Assembly: GCA_964291365.2 (NCBI GenBank)
Contig: OZ219989.1
Span: 3,782,001 to 3,846,000 of the forward strand
Length of the DNA: 64,000 nucleotides
Direction of reading: 5' to 3'
From: JBDWFY01 sp964291365
GTDB taxonomy: Bacteria > Pseudomonadota > Alphaproteobacteria > Rhizobiales > Stappiaceae
Position numbers and translations under genes: made by a program. Under the pieces are notes generated by a model that worked only from the letters and a program-made list of their open reading frames with translations, was not told the DNA's origin and did not search any database. Below are positions 1 to 9,066 of this stretch, piece by piece. Positions within the stretch are counted from its first letter, which is position 1. The number at the start of each line of letters is the position of its first letter.

Positions 1-1622
1 AACTTTGCGATTAATTTTTCTACCGCCTCCCATTCCGCTTCAGTTAATCGTTGCCATCTAGGACTATGTATTTGATTTTGATGTAAATTTTTCGCATTGG
101 ACAGGACATTCTTTAATCCTTCAATATCTTCTTCTGACTGTGGTCCTCTTAAAATACCACGTTCAAATGCACTAATTGCTAATTTCAATTCAGATTGCGT
201 AAACCCTATTCGTGTTATTGGATGTTTTAGTACCGATAACATCGTAACAGCATCCAATCTATGTAGTGCAAGTTTAGTTACCAACCTAGCCAATATTGTA
301 GGTGAACTATGCTTTAAATACTGTGCAGTAAAATCTAAAATTTGAATTGACCAACGTTCTAATTCACTAACTACTCTACGGATTAGGTTTTGATCAGTTA
401 AAACTAAAGCAGCTGTTTCTCCATTTTCAATCGCTTCACGCAAAACTAGTGCTATTGTGAGCCCTTCTTCTATTTCATTTTTTGCTTCAACTAACGCACA
501 ATCTTCAAATGCCGATTTTAATTCTGAAACCTTAAAATTTTTGCGAACTTTTATCCACGAATCTGTAGTCTTGATTGGTTTCATTGCTTCACTAACAACA
601 TTGTTCCGAACTTCAAGTTTCGTTGTCTCTGATTGACAAAGTGAAACAATTTCTTCTCTTGCGATTCCAATGTGTCGGATTAATTTTGCCAATCCAAATT
701 GCGGATGACCTGGATTCAAATCATTATATCTCTGAGATTTTTTTGAATTTTTATCGGTCTCAAAGTCTGTTAATAGATTCCAGCTTTTGTCATCTAATGA
801 CAAATCAATTCCAGGTAAAACAACCGCTCCATTTGGTAATTCAGCAATTGTCTTAAGTAGTATTCGCGTTGCACGTGCAGTACCTGTAGATCCAGCTGCA
901 ATTATCGGTTTAATTGAACCATGTTTTGCCAAGAATTCAGCTTCATTGCGAATCAACGCAAAATTCCTTGCCATTGGGTCCATTTTTCCTTGTTCCATCA
1001 AAAATTTTGGCCAAATTTCAGTCGCAATCTTTAAAAACTCAATTGTCATTTGCCAATATTCTGCATATTGGTCTGGTACTAATTCAGACAATTGCGACCA
1101 ATTTGCTTCTTCACCTTCAATCTGGTCCATTAGCATCAGCAATTCACGAGATAACCACGCGGCATCGGTAGGAGAAGCCATAGTAACTTGTTCACTGGGT
1201 CCAGCTTGTGAATCTTTCTGCTCTGCTTGTATCTGAGTCCATCTTAGAATAAGTCTAGTAAGCGCAAGGTGTCTTTCCGTGTAGCCTATTTCTGGTGGTA
1301 GTTCACTTGAATCCGCAGTTGATTCTGTTAATTGATTTGACTCATCAATATCACCAAGTGGTCGAATTTTCGGGAGAAAAACAACTTTATTTGGTGCGCT
1401 CGTACGAAATATTTCAGCTAAGGATCTTGCGGCACGACGAGTTGGAAGATAAATAGTTACATCCGCTAAAACTGACCAATCATTTTCAACTTTAAAATTT
1501 GGTATAAGTCGTCCATCAATGAGACTCTGTGCTAATTCGTCTAAGAACGATGCCGTCGGCGGAATGGTAAAAACACGTTGCGGCTTAGCAATTGTGCCAG
1601 CATTCGGTACTGAATTTGCCAT
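1..1622 (-). CDS. addB: AddB, double-strand break repair helicase/nuclease subunit (N-terminal part)
   Basis: The minus strand is open without a stop from an ATG at 1622 down to base 1, giving about 540 residues. The C-terminus is outside the window. The protein starts MANSVPNAGTIAKPQRVFTI, and an early stretch reads LPTRRAARSLAEIF, which is characteristic of alphaproteobacterial AddB. In that family AddB pairs with AddA as an ATP-dependent helicase-nuclease that resects double-strand breaks for RecA loading. AddB normally also carries a C-terminal nuclease domain with an iron-sulfur cluster, which would lie beyond the edge. The start is one base past the murU stop, so the two are almost certainly cotranscribed. 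The order murU-addB(-addA) is common in Alphaproteobacteria. The family call rests on motif recognition and neighbourhood. Confidence 0.85.
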   Translation of the reverse strand, partial: MANSVPNAGTIAKPQRVFTIPPTASFLDELAQSLIDGRLIPNFKVENDWSVLADVTIYLPTRRAARSLAEIFRTSAPNKVVFLPKIRPLGDIDESNQLTESTADSSELPPEIGYTERHLALTRLILRWTQIQAEQKDSQAGPSEQVTMASPTDAAWLSRELLMLMDQIEGEEANWSQLSELVPDQYAEYWQMTIEFLKIATEIWPKFLMEQGKMDPMARNFALIRNEAEFLAKHGSIKPIIAAGSTGTARATRILLKTIAELPNGAVVLPGIDLSLDDKSWNLLTDFETDKNSKKSQRYNDLNPGHPQFGLAKLIRHIGIAREEIVSLCQSETTKLEVRNNVVSEAMKPIKTTDSWIKVRKNFKVSELKSAFEDCALVEAKNEIEEGLTIALVLREAIENGETAALVLTDQNLIRRVVSELERWSIQILDFTAQYLKHSSPTILARLVTKLALHRLDAVTMLSVLKHPITRIGFTQSELKLAISAFERGILRGPQSEEDIEGLKNVLSNAKNLHQNQIHSPRWQRLTEAEWEAVEKLIAK

Positions 1623-1623
1623 T

Positions 1624-2391
1624 TTACAGATTTTCTTCCACGCAAAACTGAACGTTTTCTATTATCTCATCCTCTACCGACTTGATGACTTCAGGGATTC
1701 CGATGTGATACCAACGCCCCGTCATTTGCATCCCAAATAATCTACCCTTTTCAATGACCTTGTCAAAAACTTGATTTAATGAGAATTTGCCAAGAGTGAA
1801 TCCTTCAAATACGCGTGGATTAATAATTCCAACACCGGTGTAGATTAAAGCGGATGAATCCTGTTCACTTTTTCGTCTTAATTTACCAGATTCTGATATG
1901 ACAAAATCCCCAGCCCCGAAATATCCATAATTTTGATAATCAGATGCTAGCATTAACAGTATATCCATTTTTTTTGAGTCCCAAGCAGTAGATAATTTAT
2001 TTAAATTTGAATTATTCTGATCCATCCAAATATTATCAGAATTTAAAATATAGATTGGTTCTACCCCAATAAGAGGAAGAGCAAACATAAAACCACCACC
2101 TGTTTCAAGCAGAGCGTTACGCTCGTCAGAAATTAGAATTTTTGGACTGCTTCTTAAGGAAAGGTGGTGTTCAATCTTGTCTGCCTGATAGTGCACATTT
2201 ACTACCACTTCTTTAACTCCGAGTCGTTCTAATCGGTCTATATTGTAATCAATCAAAGTCTTACCACATATTTTTATTAGTGGTTTGGGCATATAATTGG
2301 TAATCGGTTGCATCCTAGTACCCAAACCAGCGGCAAAAATCATCGCTTTAGGCAGAATTTGTTCGGTTTGAATTTCACTACTGGTGTTCAT
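1624..2391 (-). CDS. murU: MurU-type N-acetylmuramate-1-phosphate uridylyltransferase
   Basis: Nucleotidyltransferase of about 255 residues. The nucleotide-binding signature AAGLGTRMQPIT with the following MPKPL lies near the N-terminus, and LNSDN supplies the metal-binding Asp region. In the MurU family the enzyme makes UDP-MurNAc from MurNAc-1-phosphate, the last step of a peptidoglycan salvage route that bypasses de novo MurA/MurB synthesis. The gene follows the AmgK kinase domain that supplies its substrate and overlaps it by 14 bases, so translational coupling is likely. I chose the ATG at 2391. A TTG four codons upstream is possible, but the ATG has GAGA in the Shine-Dalgarno position. 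Related mannose-1-phosphate guanylyltransferases look similar, and the AmgK neighbour favours MurU. Confidence 0.85.
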   Translation of the reverse strand: MNTSSEIQTEQILPKAMIFAAGLGTRMQPITNYMPKPLIKICGKTLIDYNIDRLERLGVKEVVVNVHYQADKIEHHLSLRSSPKILISDERNALLETGGGFMFALPLIGVEPIYILNSDNIWMDQNNSNLNKLSTAWDSKKMDILLMLASDYQNYGYFGAGDFVISESGKLRRKSEQDSSALIYTGVGIINPRVFEGFTLGKFSLNQVFDKVIEKGRLFGMQMTGRWYHIGIPEVIKSVEDEIIENVQFCVEENL

Positions 2392-3931
2392 ATGGGTTCT
2401 CAAATTTGTTTAACCAATTCTCATTTTTATATAAACAAAATAATTCTGCTAGGGACTCATGTTGTAAGTTTTTAGCTAAATATTGCGAAACTCGAGGAAT
2501 ATGCCGTAAATAACTGTGTTTCCCATCCCGTTGCGATAAACGAGTAAAAATTCCAAGTATCTTAAGGGCACGTTGCGATGCTACAATAGCGAAATCCCGT
2601 GTAAATTCAGTTTCATTCAAATTATTTCCCTGTTCACTTCGAAGACTCAAATAATGTCGCGTAAGTCGCTCTTGTAAAGATAAGTCAATATTAACTCTAG
2701 CATCTTGAACTAATGACACCAAATCATAAACTGCGGGTCCAAAAACAGCATCTTGAAAATCAATTAATCCAACTTGATTTAGATGAGATTCATTTTCCTG
2801 CCAAATTAAATTTGGGGAATGATAATCCCGTAACACTATACTTTTTTCGGTATCTTTGATCTTATTGATCAATTCTTCCCATATATCTATAAACTTTTGA
2901 CGCGAGCTTGTTGACGCTTCATGTTGCGAATTAAATGGTACAAACCAATCCAAAAATAATTCAACTTCAATCAGCATGGCTTCATTATCATAATTTGGTA
3001 CGCGATACGATTCATTTAGACTGGTTTCAATTTCAGGAGTCCAGTGTTTACCATGCAAAAATGCCAAAACTTCAGTGGCAACGACATACCGCTCTGATAT
3101 CGGCTTACTATCTTTAACAACTGGCTCATTTCCTAAGTTTTCCAATATCATAAATCCCAAAGATTTTTCGGCATTAAAAATTTTAGGGACACGAACACCA
3201 GCTCGCTCTAATGCTTGATCAATTGCAATAAATGAGTCAAGGGATTGGGAAAGTTTGGCAATTTCACTGTAAGATTTTCCATCTCGAATAGTCCCTTCAG
3301 CAGGAGGTGGTTTAGCGTTCATAAACACAACACTTCGAGCTTTTTCATGGATGGTTTCATAAGACCGTGTTGATGCATCTCCTTCAAGAAATCTACGATT
3401 TGCAGCTCGCCAACCGCTCTCAATCAAAAATTTCCTAATTTGAATAGTTCGATTCAAACGACTTTGCCAAATTTGTTCTTCACCAAAAAACTCAACTTTA
3501 CGTTTTGATTCGGTATCTCCTATTGCAATAGACATCCATAAGTTATTTTTTGGTAAAAAGGTTCCTGCCTTTTCTGGCCACTCTACTAATACAACTGAAT
3601 TCCGTACGAAGTCTTCAAATCCTAATTCAATTAATTCCTCCGAACTGCCAATGCGATACAAATCAAAGTGAGCGAGGGTAAATCGCTCCAAATCATACTG
3701 TTGGACAAGTGTAAATGTTGGACTTGGAATTTCTAAGGTATCATTTCTTGCTAATGTTCTAATGAGTGCTCGACAAAATGTGGTTTTTCCAGCACCAAGT
3801 TTTCCCGAAACTGCGACTACATCTCCAGGTTGCAATATTAATGCGATATCCTCAGCCAATAAAATAGTTTCTAATTCCTCAGAAACTTCAACTGAACAAA
3901 GCTTACGTTGATTTTCTTGCTTTGTAATAAT
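2378..3931 (-). CDS. TsaE-AmgK fusion: tRNA t6A ATPase plus amino-sugar kinase
   Basis: Two domains in one reading frame. The first ~150 residues are TsaE (YjeE): P-loop GKLGAGKTT, then a switch-like region and VEWPEKAG. TsaE is the ATPase of the TsaBDE complex that makes t6A on ANN-decoding tRNAs. The remaining ~345 residues are an aminoglycoside-phosphotransferase-like kinase with catalytic LRDYHSPNL and metal-binding LIDFQDAVFGP, matching AmgK, which phosphorylates MurNAc/GlcNAc at C1. murU follows directly. The first ATG/GTG/TTG in frame is a TTG at 3859, which would cut off the family-typical lead-in VEVSEELETILLAEDIA. The frame is open back to a TAA near 3950 with no canonical start. 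Good candidates are the ATT at 3931 or 3928, about 9 bases after AAGG. Domain calls are strong; the exact start is inference. Confidence 0.88.
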   Translation of the reverse strand: MITKQENQRKLCSVEVSEELETILLAEDIALILQPGDVVAVSGKLGAGKTTFCRALIRTLARNDTLEIPSPTFTLVQQYDLERFTLAHFDLYRIGSSEELIELGFEDFVRNSVVLVEWPEKAGTFLPKNNLWMSIAIGDTESKRKVEFFGEEQIWQSRLNRTIQIRKFLIESGWRAANRRFLEGDASTRSYETIHEKARSVVFMNAKPPPAEGTIRDGKSYSEIAKLSQSLDSFIAIDQALERAGVRVPKIFNAEKSLGFMILENLGNEPVVKDSKPISERYVVATEVLAFLHGKHWTPEIETSLNESYRVPNYDNEAMLIEVELFLDWFVPFNSQHEASTSSRQKFIDIWEELINKIKDTEKSIVLRDYHSPNLIWQENESHLNQVGLIDFQDAVFGPAVYDLVSLVQDARVNIDLSLQERLTRHYLSLRSEQGNNLNETEFTRDFAIVASQRALKILGIFTRLSQRDGKHSYLRHIPRVSQYLAKNLQHESLAELFCLYKNENWLNKFENPYEHQ

Positions 3932-3933
3932 AT

Positions 3934-6420
3934 TTACTCGCCTTCCATTTTTTTAGAACTCGCTACAAGTGGCAAAGAGACAATTACAAGTGTTCCAGTT
4001 CCCAGTTTAGATTCAATTGTAACTTCACCGCCATGCATTTCAACAAACCTTTTAACTATTGGTAATCCAAGTCCTACGCCACGTCTTTTTTCACCTTGTC
4101 CCCAACTGACAAAGTTTTCAAAAACTTTTGGGAGATATTCTTCAGGAATTCCACTACCGTGGTCTTGAATTTTGAATAAAATCTTATCATCCAATCGTTC
4201 GCAACCGATTTCAACTTTACCGTTATCAGCGGAGAAATTTACCGCATTTGAAACCAAGTTAAATAAAATTTGTCGAACTCTACTACGATCTGCAACAATT
4301 GCTCCAATGTCGTCAGCTAAGTTAACCTCTAGTTCCACATTTGAGTTTTTTAAGCGATCATGTATGCCTTCTATTACTGCCTCGACCGTTTCTTGAATAT
4401 CTACATCAACAAGATCTAATTCCATGATACCAGCATCAATTGTGGCAAGATCAAGAATATCATCAATTAGTGTCAGTAAAGCGGACGAAGAAGCTAATAT
4501 ATGATCCATATATTCACTTTGCTTGGTCGTTAAAGTACCCAAATTTGGATCAGACAACATTTGGGCAAATCCAATTATGCTTGTTAATGGGGATCTAAAT
4601 TCATAAGAAACATGCTGGATAAAATTATTCTTAAGTTCATCTGCTTGTTTTAAAGCCTCATTTTTTTCAATTAGTGCACGTTCAATGTTGATAGAATCTG
4701 TCACATCAACGAATGTAATGAGCATCCCCCCATCTGGTAGCGGTGCTAAAGAGTAATCTAGAATAATACCATCTTTTCGCTCAATTTGACCGTTTAAATT
4801 GGTTCGAACTTCTGAAACCTGAGTTACTTCCTCCGCAAATTTGTTCCATAATGCAGTTTCATTTTCACTCAAATTTATTCGCTGTGCAACTTCCGAAATA
4901 TGTGGAAATTCTTTAAGAAATTTAGAGCTTTGTTGCCAAAGTTCTGCAAAAGCAGGATTCCATAAGCGCAATCTCCCGTTAGAACCAAATACTGATACCG
5001 CATCTGAAAGGTGATCAAGTGTTTCACCTTGAACTTGATTCATCGTATTGACACGACTTTCAAACCTAATTTGTTCTGTTACGTTTTCAAAAAAGTATAT
5101 TATCCCACCACTACTTCTAGGAATCATGGAAATTCGAAGAGTTCTGCTGTCAGGCAAATACCAGAAAAAATTTTGTACCTCTTTTGATTGATAATTAGAA
5201 AGCAAGTCGTTTCTCCAATCCATAAAATTTTCCTGTTCTGGTAGTTTTCGTTGCAAACGGAGAAAATTTAAAATTTCACCATCCAACGGTTGATTCTTCA
5301 AAAATTCATCATCAAACTCCCATAATTGTTGATATGCATCATTATGAAACACTAACTGTTGTTCGGAATTAAATATCGCGACAGCAATTGAAAGATAATT
5401 TAGTGAGTTTGGCTGGATTCTCACCGATTGACTGGTTTCACTCTCACTTGGATGGGTATCAGCGAAAACAGTCGCAAAACCTAAAATCCCCTTCTTAGTT
5501 TCAAATTCACACACCTTAAAAATTTGCGTTTCAGAATCGGTCAATACTGTGACTTGACCAAAAAAATTTTCTGTTTTTTTTGATTTTTCCTCTCTCTGAT
5601 TGATCAAGTTTAAGATGAGTTCCGGTGTATCAGATATCGCTTCCTCTAAATTTTTTGCTCCAAGTTCCTGACAAAATGATTTGTTAATCCAAATTAACTT
5701 TCCGTTTTTATTTCGAATCCAACTCAATCCAGACCACGTATCAAGAAATTGAACGAGAAAATTATTAGCAACGAATTCAAACTCTTGAACTTCAATATTG
5801 TCAATTCTTTCAGGCTTTTTAGCTACTGACTCTTGCAACCGCATCAATGCTAAACTATCTACTTTCTTACCTGAAATTTCTAAATTAACTCCAGAAATTG
5901 TTTTGAACTGAACGTTAAACGGCTTTCCTTCCTTTAGTAATGCAGAAATTAACGACTTTAGATTTGCAGCGTTTTTTTTGGCGAGCCAATCCTCAAATTT
6001 CAAAAACTGCTCTGATTCTGTTGAAATACCTGCTCTTTCAGAGAGTTTGCCAAAAATTTTTGGTTTATTTGAGCTATCAAACCAAGTCACTAAAATACTG
6101 TTATTTTCTGAGTCAAAAATTGCGGCTAGTTGATTTAATTGAAGTTGTTGACCACCATTATTCTGGTTAACTTGCACTCTTTTGCTGAAACGCTGATGAA
6201 CCCGATAAACCGGGAAAAGCAATGCACAGATAATGATTAACAACATCAAAAGAGATAAAAAATTTAGCGGATGCCACAAAGTAAACGTTTCTTCTGTCGA
6301 ATTTGAAAAGGATGTCATAGAACTGACAGAACTAGATTCCGCAGCGAAAACAAAAAACGTGAAAACCGTGACACTCTGAACTACAAACGAAAAAGATCGC
6401 TTGCATACTGTATTTAACAC
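3934..6420 (-). CDS. divL: DivL-like PAS pseudo-histidine kinase with Tyr in the H-box
   Basis: About 828 residues. Two hydrophobic stretches near the N-terminus (one signal-like, one a membrane span around residues 50-70) are followed by several PAS-like regions, a dimerisation helix and a HATPase_c domain with N-box NLVSNAVNFS, DHGSGIP and GVGLGLP. The phospho-acceptor motif normally reads SHELRTPL; here it is VSYEFRSPL, with Tyr at about residue 606 in place of His. That substitution is the hallmark of DivL, the Caulobacter cell-cycle protein that senses DivK~P and controls CckA and hence CtrA. The position between ahcY and tsaE also fits alphaproteobacterial divL loci. I prefer the GTG at 6420, preceded by GAGG; an upstream TTG pair at 6447 is the alternative. 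No partner kinase lies in the window. Confidence 0.82.
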   Translation of the reverse strand: MLNTVCKRSFSFVVQSVTVFTFFVFAAESSSVSSMTSFSNSTEETFTLWHPLNFLSLLMLLIIICALLFPVYRVHQRFSKRVQVNQNNGGQQLQLNQLAAIFDSENNSILVTWFDSSNKPKIFGKLSERAGISTESEQFLKFEDWLAKKNAANLKSLISALLKEGKPFNVQFKTISGVNLEISGKKVDSLALMRLQESVAKKPERIDNIEVQEFEFVANNFLVQFLDTWSGLSWIRNKNGKLIWINKSFCQELGAKNLEEAISDTPELILNLINQREEKSKKTENFFGQVTVLTDSETQIFKVCEFETKKGILGFATVFADTHPSESETSQSVRIQPNSLNYLSIAVAIFNSEQQLVFHNDAYQQLWEFDDEFLKNQPLDGEILNFLRLQRKLPEQENFMDWRNDLLSNYQSKEVQNFFWYLPDSRTLRISMIPRSSGGIIYFFENVTEQIRFESRVNTMNQVQGETLDHLSDAVSVFGSNGRLRLWNPAFAELWQQSSKFLKEFPHISEVAQRINLSENETALWNKFAEEVTQVSEVRTNLNGQIERKDGIILDYSLAPLPDGGMLITFVDVTDSINIERALIEKNEALKQADELKNNFIQHVSYEFRSPLTSIIGFAQMLSDPNLGTLTTKQSEYMDHILASSSALLTLIDDILDLATIDAGIMELDLVDVDIQETVEAVIEGIHDRLKNSNVELEVNLADDIGAIVADRSRVRQILFNLVSNAVNFSADNGKVEIGCERLDDKILFKIQDHGSGIPEEYLPKVFENFVSWGQGEKRRGVGLGLPIVKRFVEMHGGEVTIESKLGTGTLVIVSLPLVASSKKMEGE

Positions 6421-6489
6421 CAGAAATTTTCCTCTAGTTTGCAACAATCCCTTTATTTATCGTGTCAAATTAAATTAGTGCAACTACTC

Positions 6490-7893
6490 TCAATATTTAT
6501 AGTGTTGGGGTTTGAATGGTCCCTCTAATGGAATTCCAGTATAGTTTGACTGCTCTGAAGTCATCTCTGTTAATTCCACCCCTAACTTGTCTAAATGTAG
6601 TCGCGCCACATGTTCATCAAGATGTTTTGGCAATACAGTAACCCCTTTTTCATAGCTCTCTCCATTTTGCCATAATTCAATTTGTGCCAAGACCTGATTT
6701 GTAAAGCTTGCAGACATTACAAAACTCGGATGTCCAGTTGCATTTCCAAGATTGACCAAGCGTCCTTCAGATAACAAAATAATGCGCGATTGATCAGGGA
6801 ACTCCACCAAATCTACCTGAGGTTTTACATTTTTCCATTTTAAATTCCGAAGATTTGAAATTTGAATTTCATTGTCAAAATGTCCGATATTACAAACGAT
6901 CGCCATATCCTTCATACTACGCATATGGTCAAGGGTGATTACATCTTTGTTCCCAGTTGCAGTAACGAAGATATCTGCTGAATCAACAACATCATCCAAT
7001 TTTTTAACTGCATAACCATCCATCGCCGCCTGAAGCGCGCAGATTGGATCAATTTCTGTGACGATAACCCGCGCCCCTGCACCACTTAACGATAATGCCG
7101 ACCCTTTACCGACATCACCATACCCACAAACTACAGCCACCTTCCCTGCTAACATCACATCAGTTGCGCGTCGAATTCCATCAACAAGCGATTCACGACA
7201 TCCATATCGATTATCAAATTTTGACTTAGTAACTGAATCATTCACGTTTATCGCAGGAAACGGAAGTTCACCTTTTTCATGTAGCTGATAAAGGCGCATC
7301 ACTCCGGTCGTTGTTTCCTCAGAAACACCACGAATATTTTGTTGTACTTTGCTAAACCAACTTGAATCTTCACTTAAACGATTCTTTATCGTGTCATACA
7401 GTGCTTCTTCTTCTTCATTACTTGGATTTTCGAGTAGACTTGCATCAGACTCTGCTTTTGCTCCTAATAACACAAGAAGGGTAGCATCGCCGCCATCATC
7501 AAGAATCATATTTGCAGTTTTGCCATCCCCCCAATCAAAAATTCTGTCGGCAAATTCCCAATATTCTTCCAAAGTTTCACCTTTGTGAGCAAATACTGGA
7601 ACACCGGTCGCAGCGATTGCTGCTGCTGCATGATCTTGTGTTGAAAAAATATTACAGGAAGCCCATCGAACTTCAGCACCTAACGAAACTAGCGTTTCAA
7701 TTAAAACTGCAGTTTGGATTGTCATGTGCAACGAACCGGCAATTCGTGCACCCTTTAGTGGTTTAGATTCAGAATATTCTGCTCTGCATGCCATTAATCC
7801 CGGCATCTCAGTTTCTGCGATTTCAATTTCGGTCCGACCCCATTCTGCAAGACCTATATCTTTCACAGCATATGAATTTGATTGTTTTGACAT
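6490..7893 (-). CDS. ahcY: Adenosylhomocysteinase (SAH hydrolase)
   Basis: 467 residues, a normal length for the bacterial enzyme. It starts with the NAD-dependent hydrolase pattern DIGLAEWGR and EMPGLMACR, has ASCNIFSTQDHAAAA in the substrate domain, and GKVAVVCGYGDVGKG as the NAD-binding Rossmann loop. The C-terminus ends KPQHYKY, where the conserved Lys-Tyr reach the neighbouring subunit's cofactor. It cleaves S-adenosylhomocysteine to adenosine and homocysteine and so relieves product inhibition of methyltransferases. It lies between ptsH and the divL-like gene, 69 bases upstream of the latter. I looked for a known SAH or SAM riboswitch in its leader and saw none. Confidence 0.97.
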   Translation of the reverse strand: MSKQSNSYAVKDIGLAEWGRTEIEIAETEMPGLMACRAEYSESKPLKGARIAGSLHMTIQTAVLIETLVSLGAEVRWASCNIFSTQDHAAAAIAATGVPVFAHKGETLEEYWEFADRIFDWGDGKTANMILDDGGDATLLVLLGAKAESDASLLENPSNEEEEALYDTIKNRLSEDSSWFSKVQQNIRGVSEETTTGVMRLYQLHEKGELPFPAINVNDSVTKSKFDNRYGCRESLVDGIRRATDVMLAGKVAVVCGYGDVGKGSALSLSGAGARVIVTEIDPICALQAAMDGYAVKKLDDVVDSADIFVTATGNKDVITLDHMRSMKDMAIVCNIGHFDNEIQISNLRNLKWKNVKPQVDLVEFPDQSRIILLSEGRLVNLGNATGHPSFVMSASFTNQVLAQIELWQNGESYEKGVTVLPKHLDEHVARLHLDKLGVELTEMTSEQSNYTGIPLEGPFKPQHYKY

Positions 7894-8013
7894 ATTTATC
7901 TTTATGTTAATGAGAGTTAAGAAATAGCAATGGTGCGATTTCGATTATGGGTTAAATTTAAATGAAATACCTAATTCACCTACATTTAATCAAGGAAGAA
8001 TTTTTGAGTTTCC

Positions 8014-8043
8014 ACAAAAATATCAGCTACAGGTGATTTTTGT
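8014..8043 (-). terminator. Weak terminator-like hairpin after ptsH
   Basis: An ACAAAAATATCA arm pairs with TGATTTTTGT across an 8-base loop, with a two-base bulge. It lies 73 bases past the ptsH stop and 120 bases before ahcY. The stem is almost all A-T, so it may be only an attenuating structure. Read in the ptsH direction it ends in a U-rich arm. Confidence 0.3.
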
Positions 8044-8115
8044 AAGCACTAGTAGTAGAAACTAATAATGAGTCTAGCATTCAATGAGTATGAAAAGCGG
8101 TAAATTTTATAGCTA

Positions 8116-8427
8116 TTACAATTCACCAAACCCGTTTGTCACTAGTTCCTTGATTGCAACTAAGGCTAGATGAGCTTGTTCACCGGATGCCATCACTTCA
8201 ATAGATGTCCCAATACTAGCTGACAATGTCATCAATCCCATTATCGAGGAACCACCAACTGTCTGGCCGTCTTTTGAAACATTAATGGTCGCATCATACT
8301 CTTTAACTAAATTGACAAACTTTGCTGAAGCTCGCGCGTGCAAACCTTTATTGTTTACAATTTTCAAATTGCATAGATATGAGCCATCATCGCACTTTAC
8401 GATTCCTTCCTCATTCTGACTGGTCAT
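8116..8427 (-). CDS. ptsH: HPr family phosphocarrier (PTS/PTS-Ntr)
   Basis: 103 residues, slightly longer than the usual ~88 because of a ~15-residue N-terminal extension. NKGLHARASAKF holds the His that is phosphorylated by Enzyme I, and GGSSIMGLMTLSAS holds the regulatory Ser segment. HPr passes phosphate from Enzyme I to IIA proteins. In Alphaproteobacteria this is often a purely regulatory nitrogen PTS, with manX and hprK nearby. Neither neighbour is present here; ahcY follows instead. A TTGACA element at 8505-8510 (minus orientation) about 80 bases upstream may be its -35 box, although the matching -10 is poor. Confidence 0.93.
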   Translation of the reverse strand: MTSQNEEGIVKCDDGSYLCNLKIVNNKGLHARASAKFVNLVKEYDATINVSKDGQTVGGSSIMGLMTLSASIGTSIEVMASGEQAHLALVAIKELVTNGFGEL

Positions 8428-8685
8428 TATTAGATAAGTCTCACTCTTCAGAAATTAGATTGAGAATACACCGTAAAGTGCTCTAGTGTAAAATTATTTC
8501 AAAATGTCAACAGTGGTACTTGTAATCACTTTTGTGACTATCGATGCGCGCAATTTGACCAATTATCAGCCCATTGAGTATCACATACACTTAGGCTGGT
8601 CTCACATGCAACAAGTGCGCTGGACAGTGTCAGAAAAATTATTGCAATTTTTAGTTTATAATTCATTGGATTGCTCCCTTTATTG
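8428..8685. other. Intergenic stretch upstream of ptsH
   Basis: This holds the probable ptsH promoter region on the minus strand (TTGACA at 8505-8510, with a weak -10 towards the gene). The reading frame 8504-8737 shows no recognisable protein and continues into the inverted repeat, so I treat it as non-coding. Confidence 0.4.
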
Positions 8686-8869
8686 TAAATTTGGGGACTT
8701 ATATACAATATGCCGCAAAAGAAAAATTGACTATTAATTGTTCTTTACCAAATTTGTTGGCGCGCAGATAAATTCAGGGTGCTCCTTTCTAAATAAAAAA
8801 TAATCCTCAGGAGCAAAATTGAACTTCTTGCAACATTCGACAAAATAGCTGTTTTGTTAAATGTTGCAT
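8686..8869 (+). repeat. Left arm of a ~180 bp inverted repeat flanking the lipoprotein genes
   Basis: This arm matches the reverse complement of 9820-9996 over nearly its whole length, at roughly 80 percent by eye. Perfect blocks include ACTTATATACAATATGCCGC and CAGATAAATTCA. Its inner end is a strong hairpin at 8829-8868: TGCAACATT pairs with AATGTTGCA, with ACAAAA/TTTTGT continuing the stem. The arms face each other around a terminator and three small lipoprotein genes. They are much longer than insertion-sequence ends, and no transposase is present. The divergence between arms suggests an old duplication kept in inverted orientation. Confidence 0.8.
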
Positions 8870-9016
8870 GGTCGTGAATGGCTTCTACCTGTTGAGGGTA
8901 ACATTCAAGATTCAATTTATATTGAAGATTTGGCATTAGAATTAGTCGGTGATGAAGTTGATAAATCACGATTTGGTTTTATTACTAAATCCGAGTATAT
9001 TAAGAAGGTCAAACAG
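8870..9016 (+). pseudogene. Possible remnant of a coding region
   Basis: Between the left repeat arm and the terminator, the plus strand has an open frame that reads like protein (EDLALELVGDEVDKSRFGF, then ITKSEYIKKVKQK), has no Shine-Dalgarno site, and then runs through the terminator stem. It could be the tail of a decayed gene left inside the repeat-bounded segment. I do not recognise a family. It may equally be chance. Confidence 0.22.
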
Positions 9017-9045
9017 AAAAGAGGCGGCCAAAAGCCGCCTCTTTT
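9017..9045 (-). terminator. Strong intrinsic terminator of the lipoprotein operon
   Basis: A perfect 12-base-pair stem, AAAAGAGGCGGC with GCCGCCTCTTTT, around a 5-base loop. It lies 22 bases past the last lipoprotein stop. It has a U run in either direction, so it could also end plus-strand transcripts. Its GC-rich stem stands out in this AT-rich window. Confidence 0.88.
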
Positions 9046-9066
9046 ATTCTTTTATTCTTTCATTGG

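Noticed and set aside
97..1740. Several plus-strand open frames over the first 1.7 kb
   Set aside because: They lie opposite the continuous minus-strand addB frame, lack ribosome sites and show no protein family character.
7894..8115. Possible SAH or SAM riboswitch before ahcY
   Set aside because: I could not find the conserved cores of the known SAH or SAM classes; only an A-T-rich hairpin is visible.
8745..8969. 74-residue minus-strand frame within the left repeat arm
   Set aside because: No ribosome site, composition follows the repeat, and the matching frame is not preserved in the right arm.
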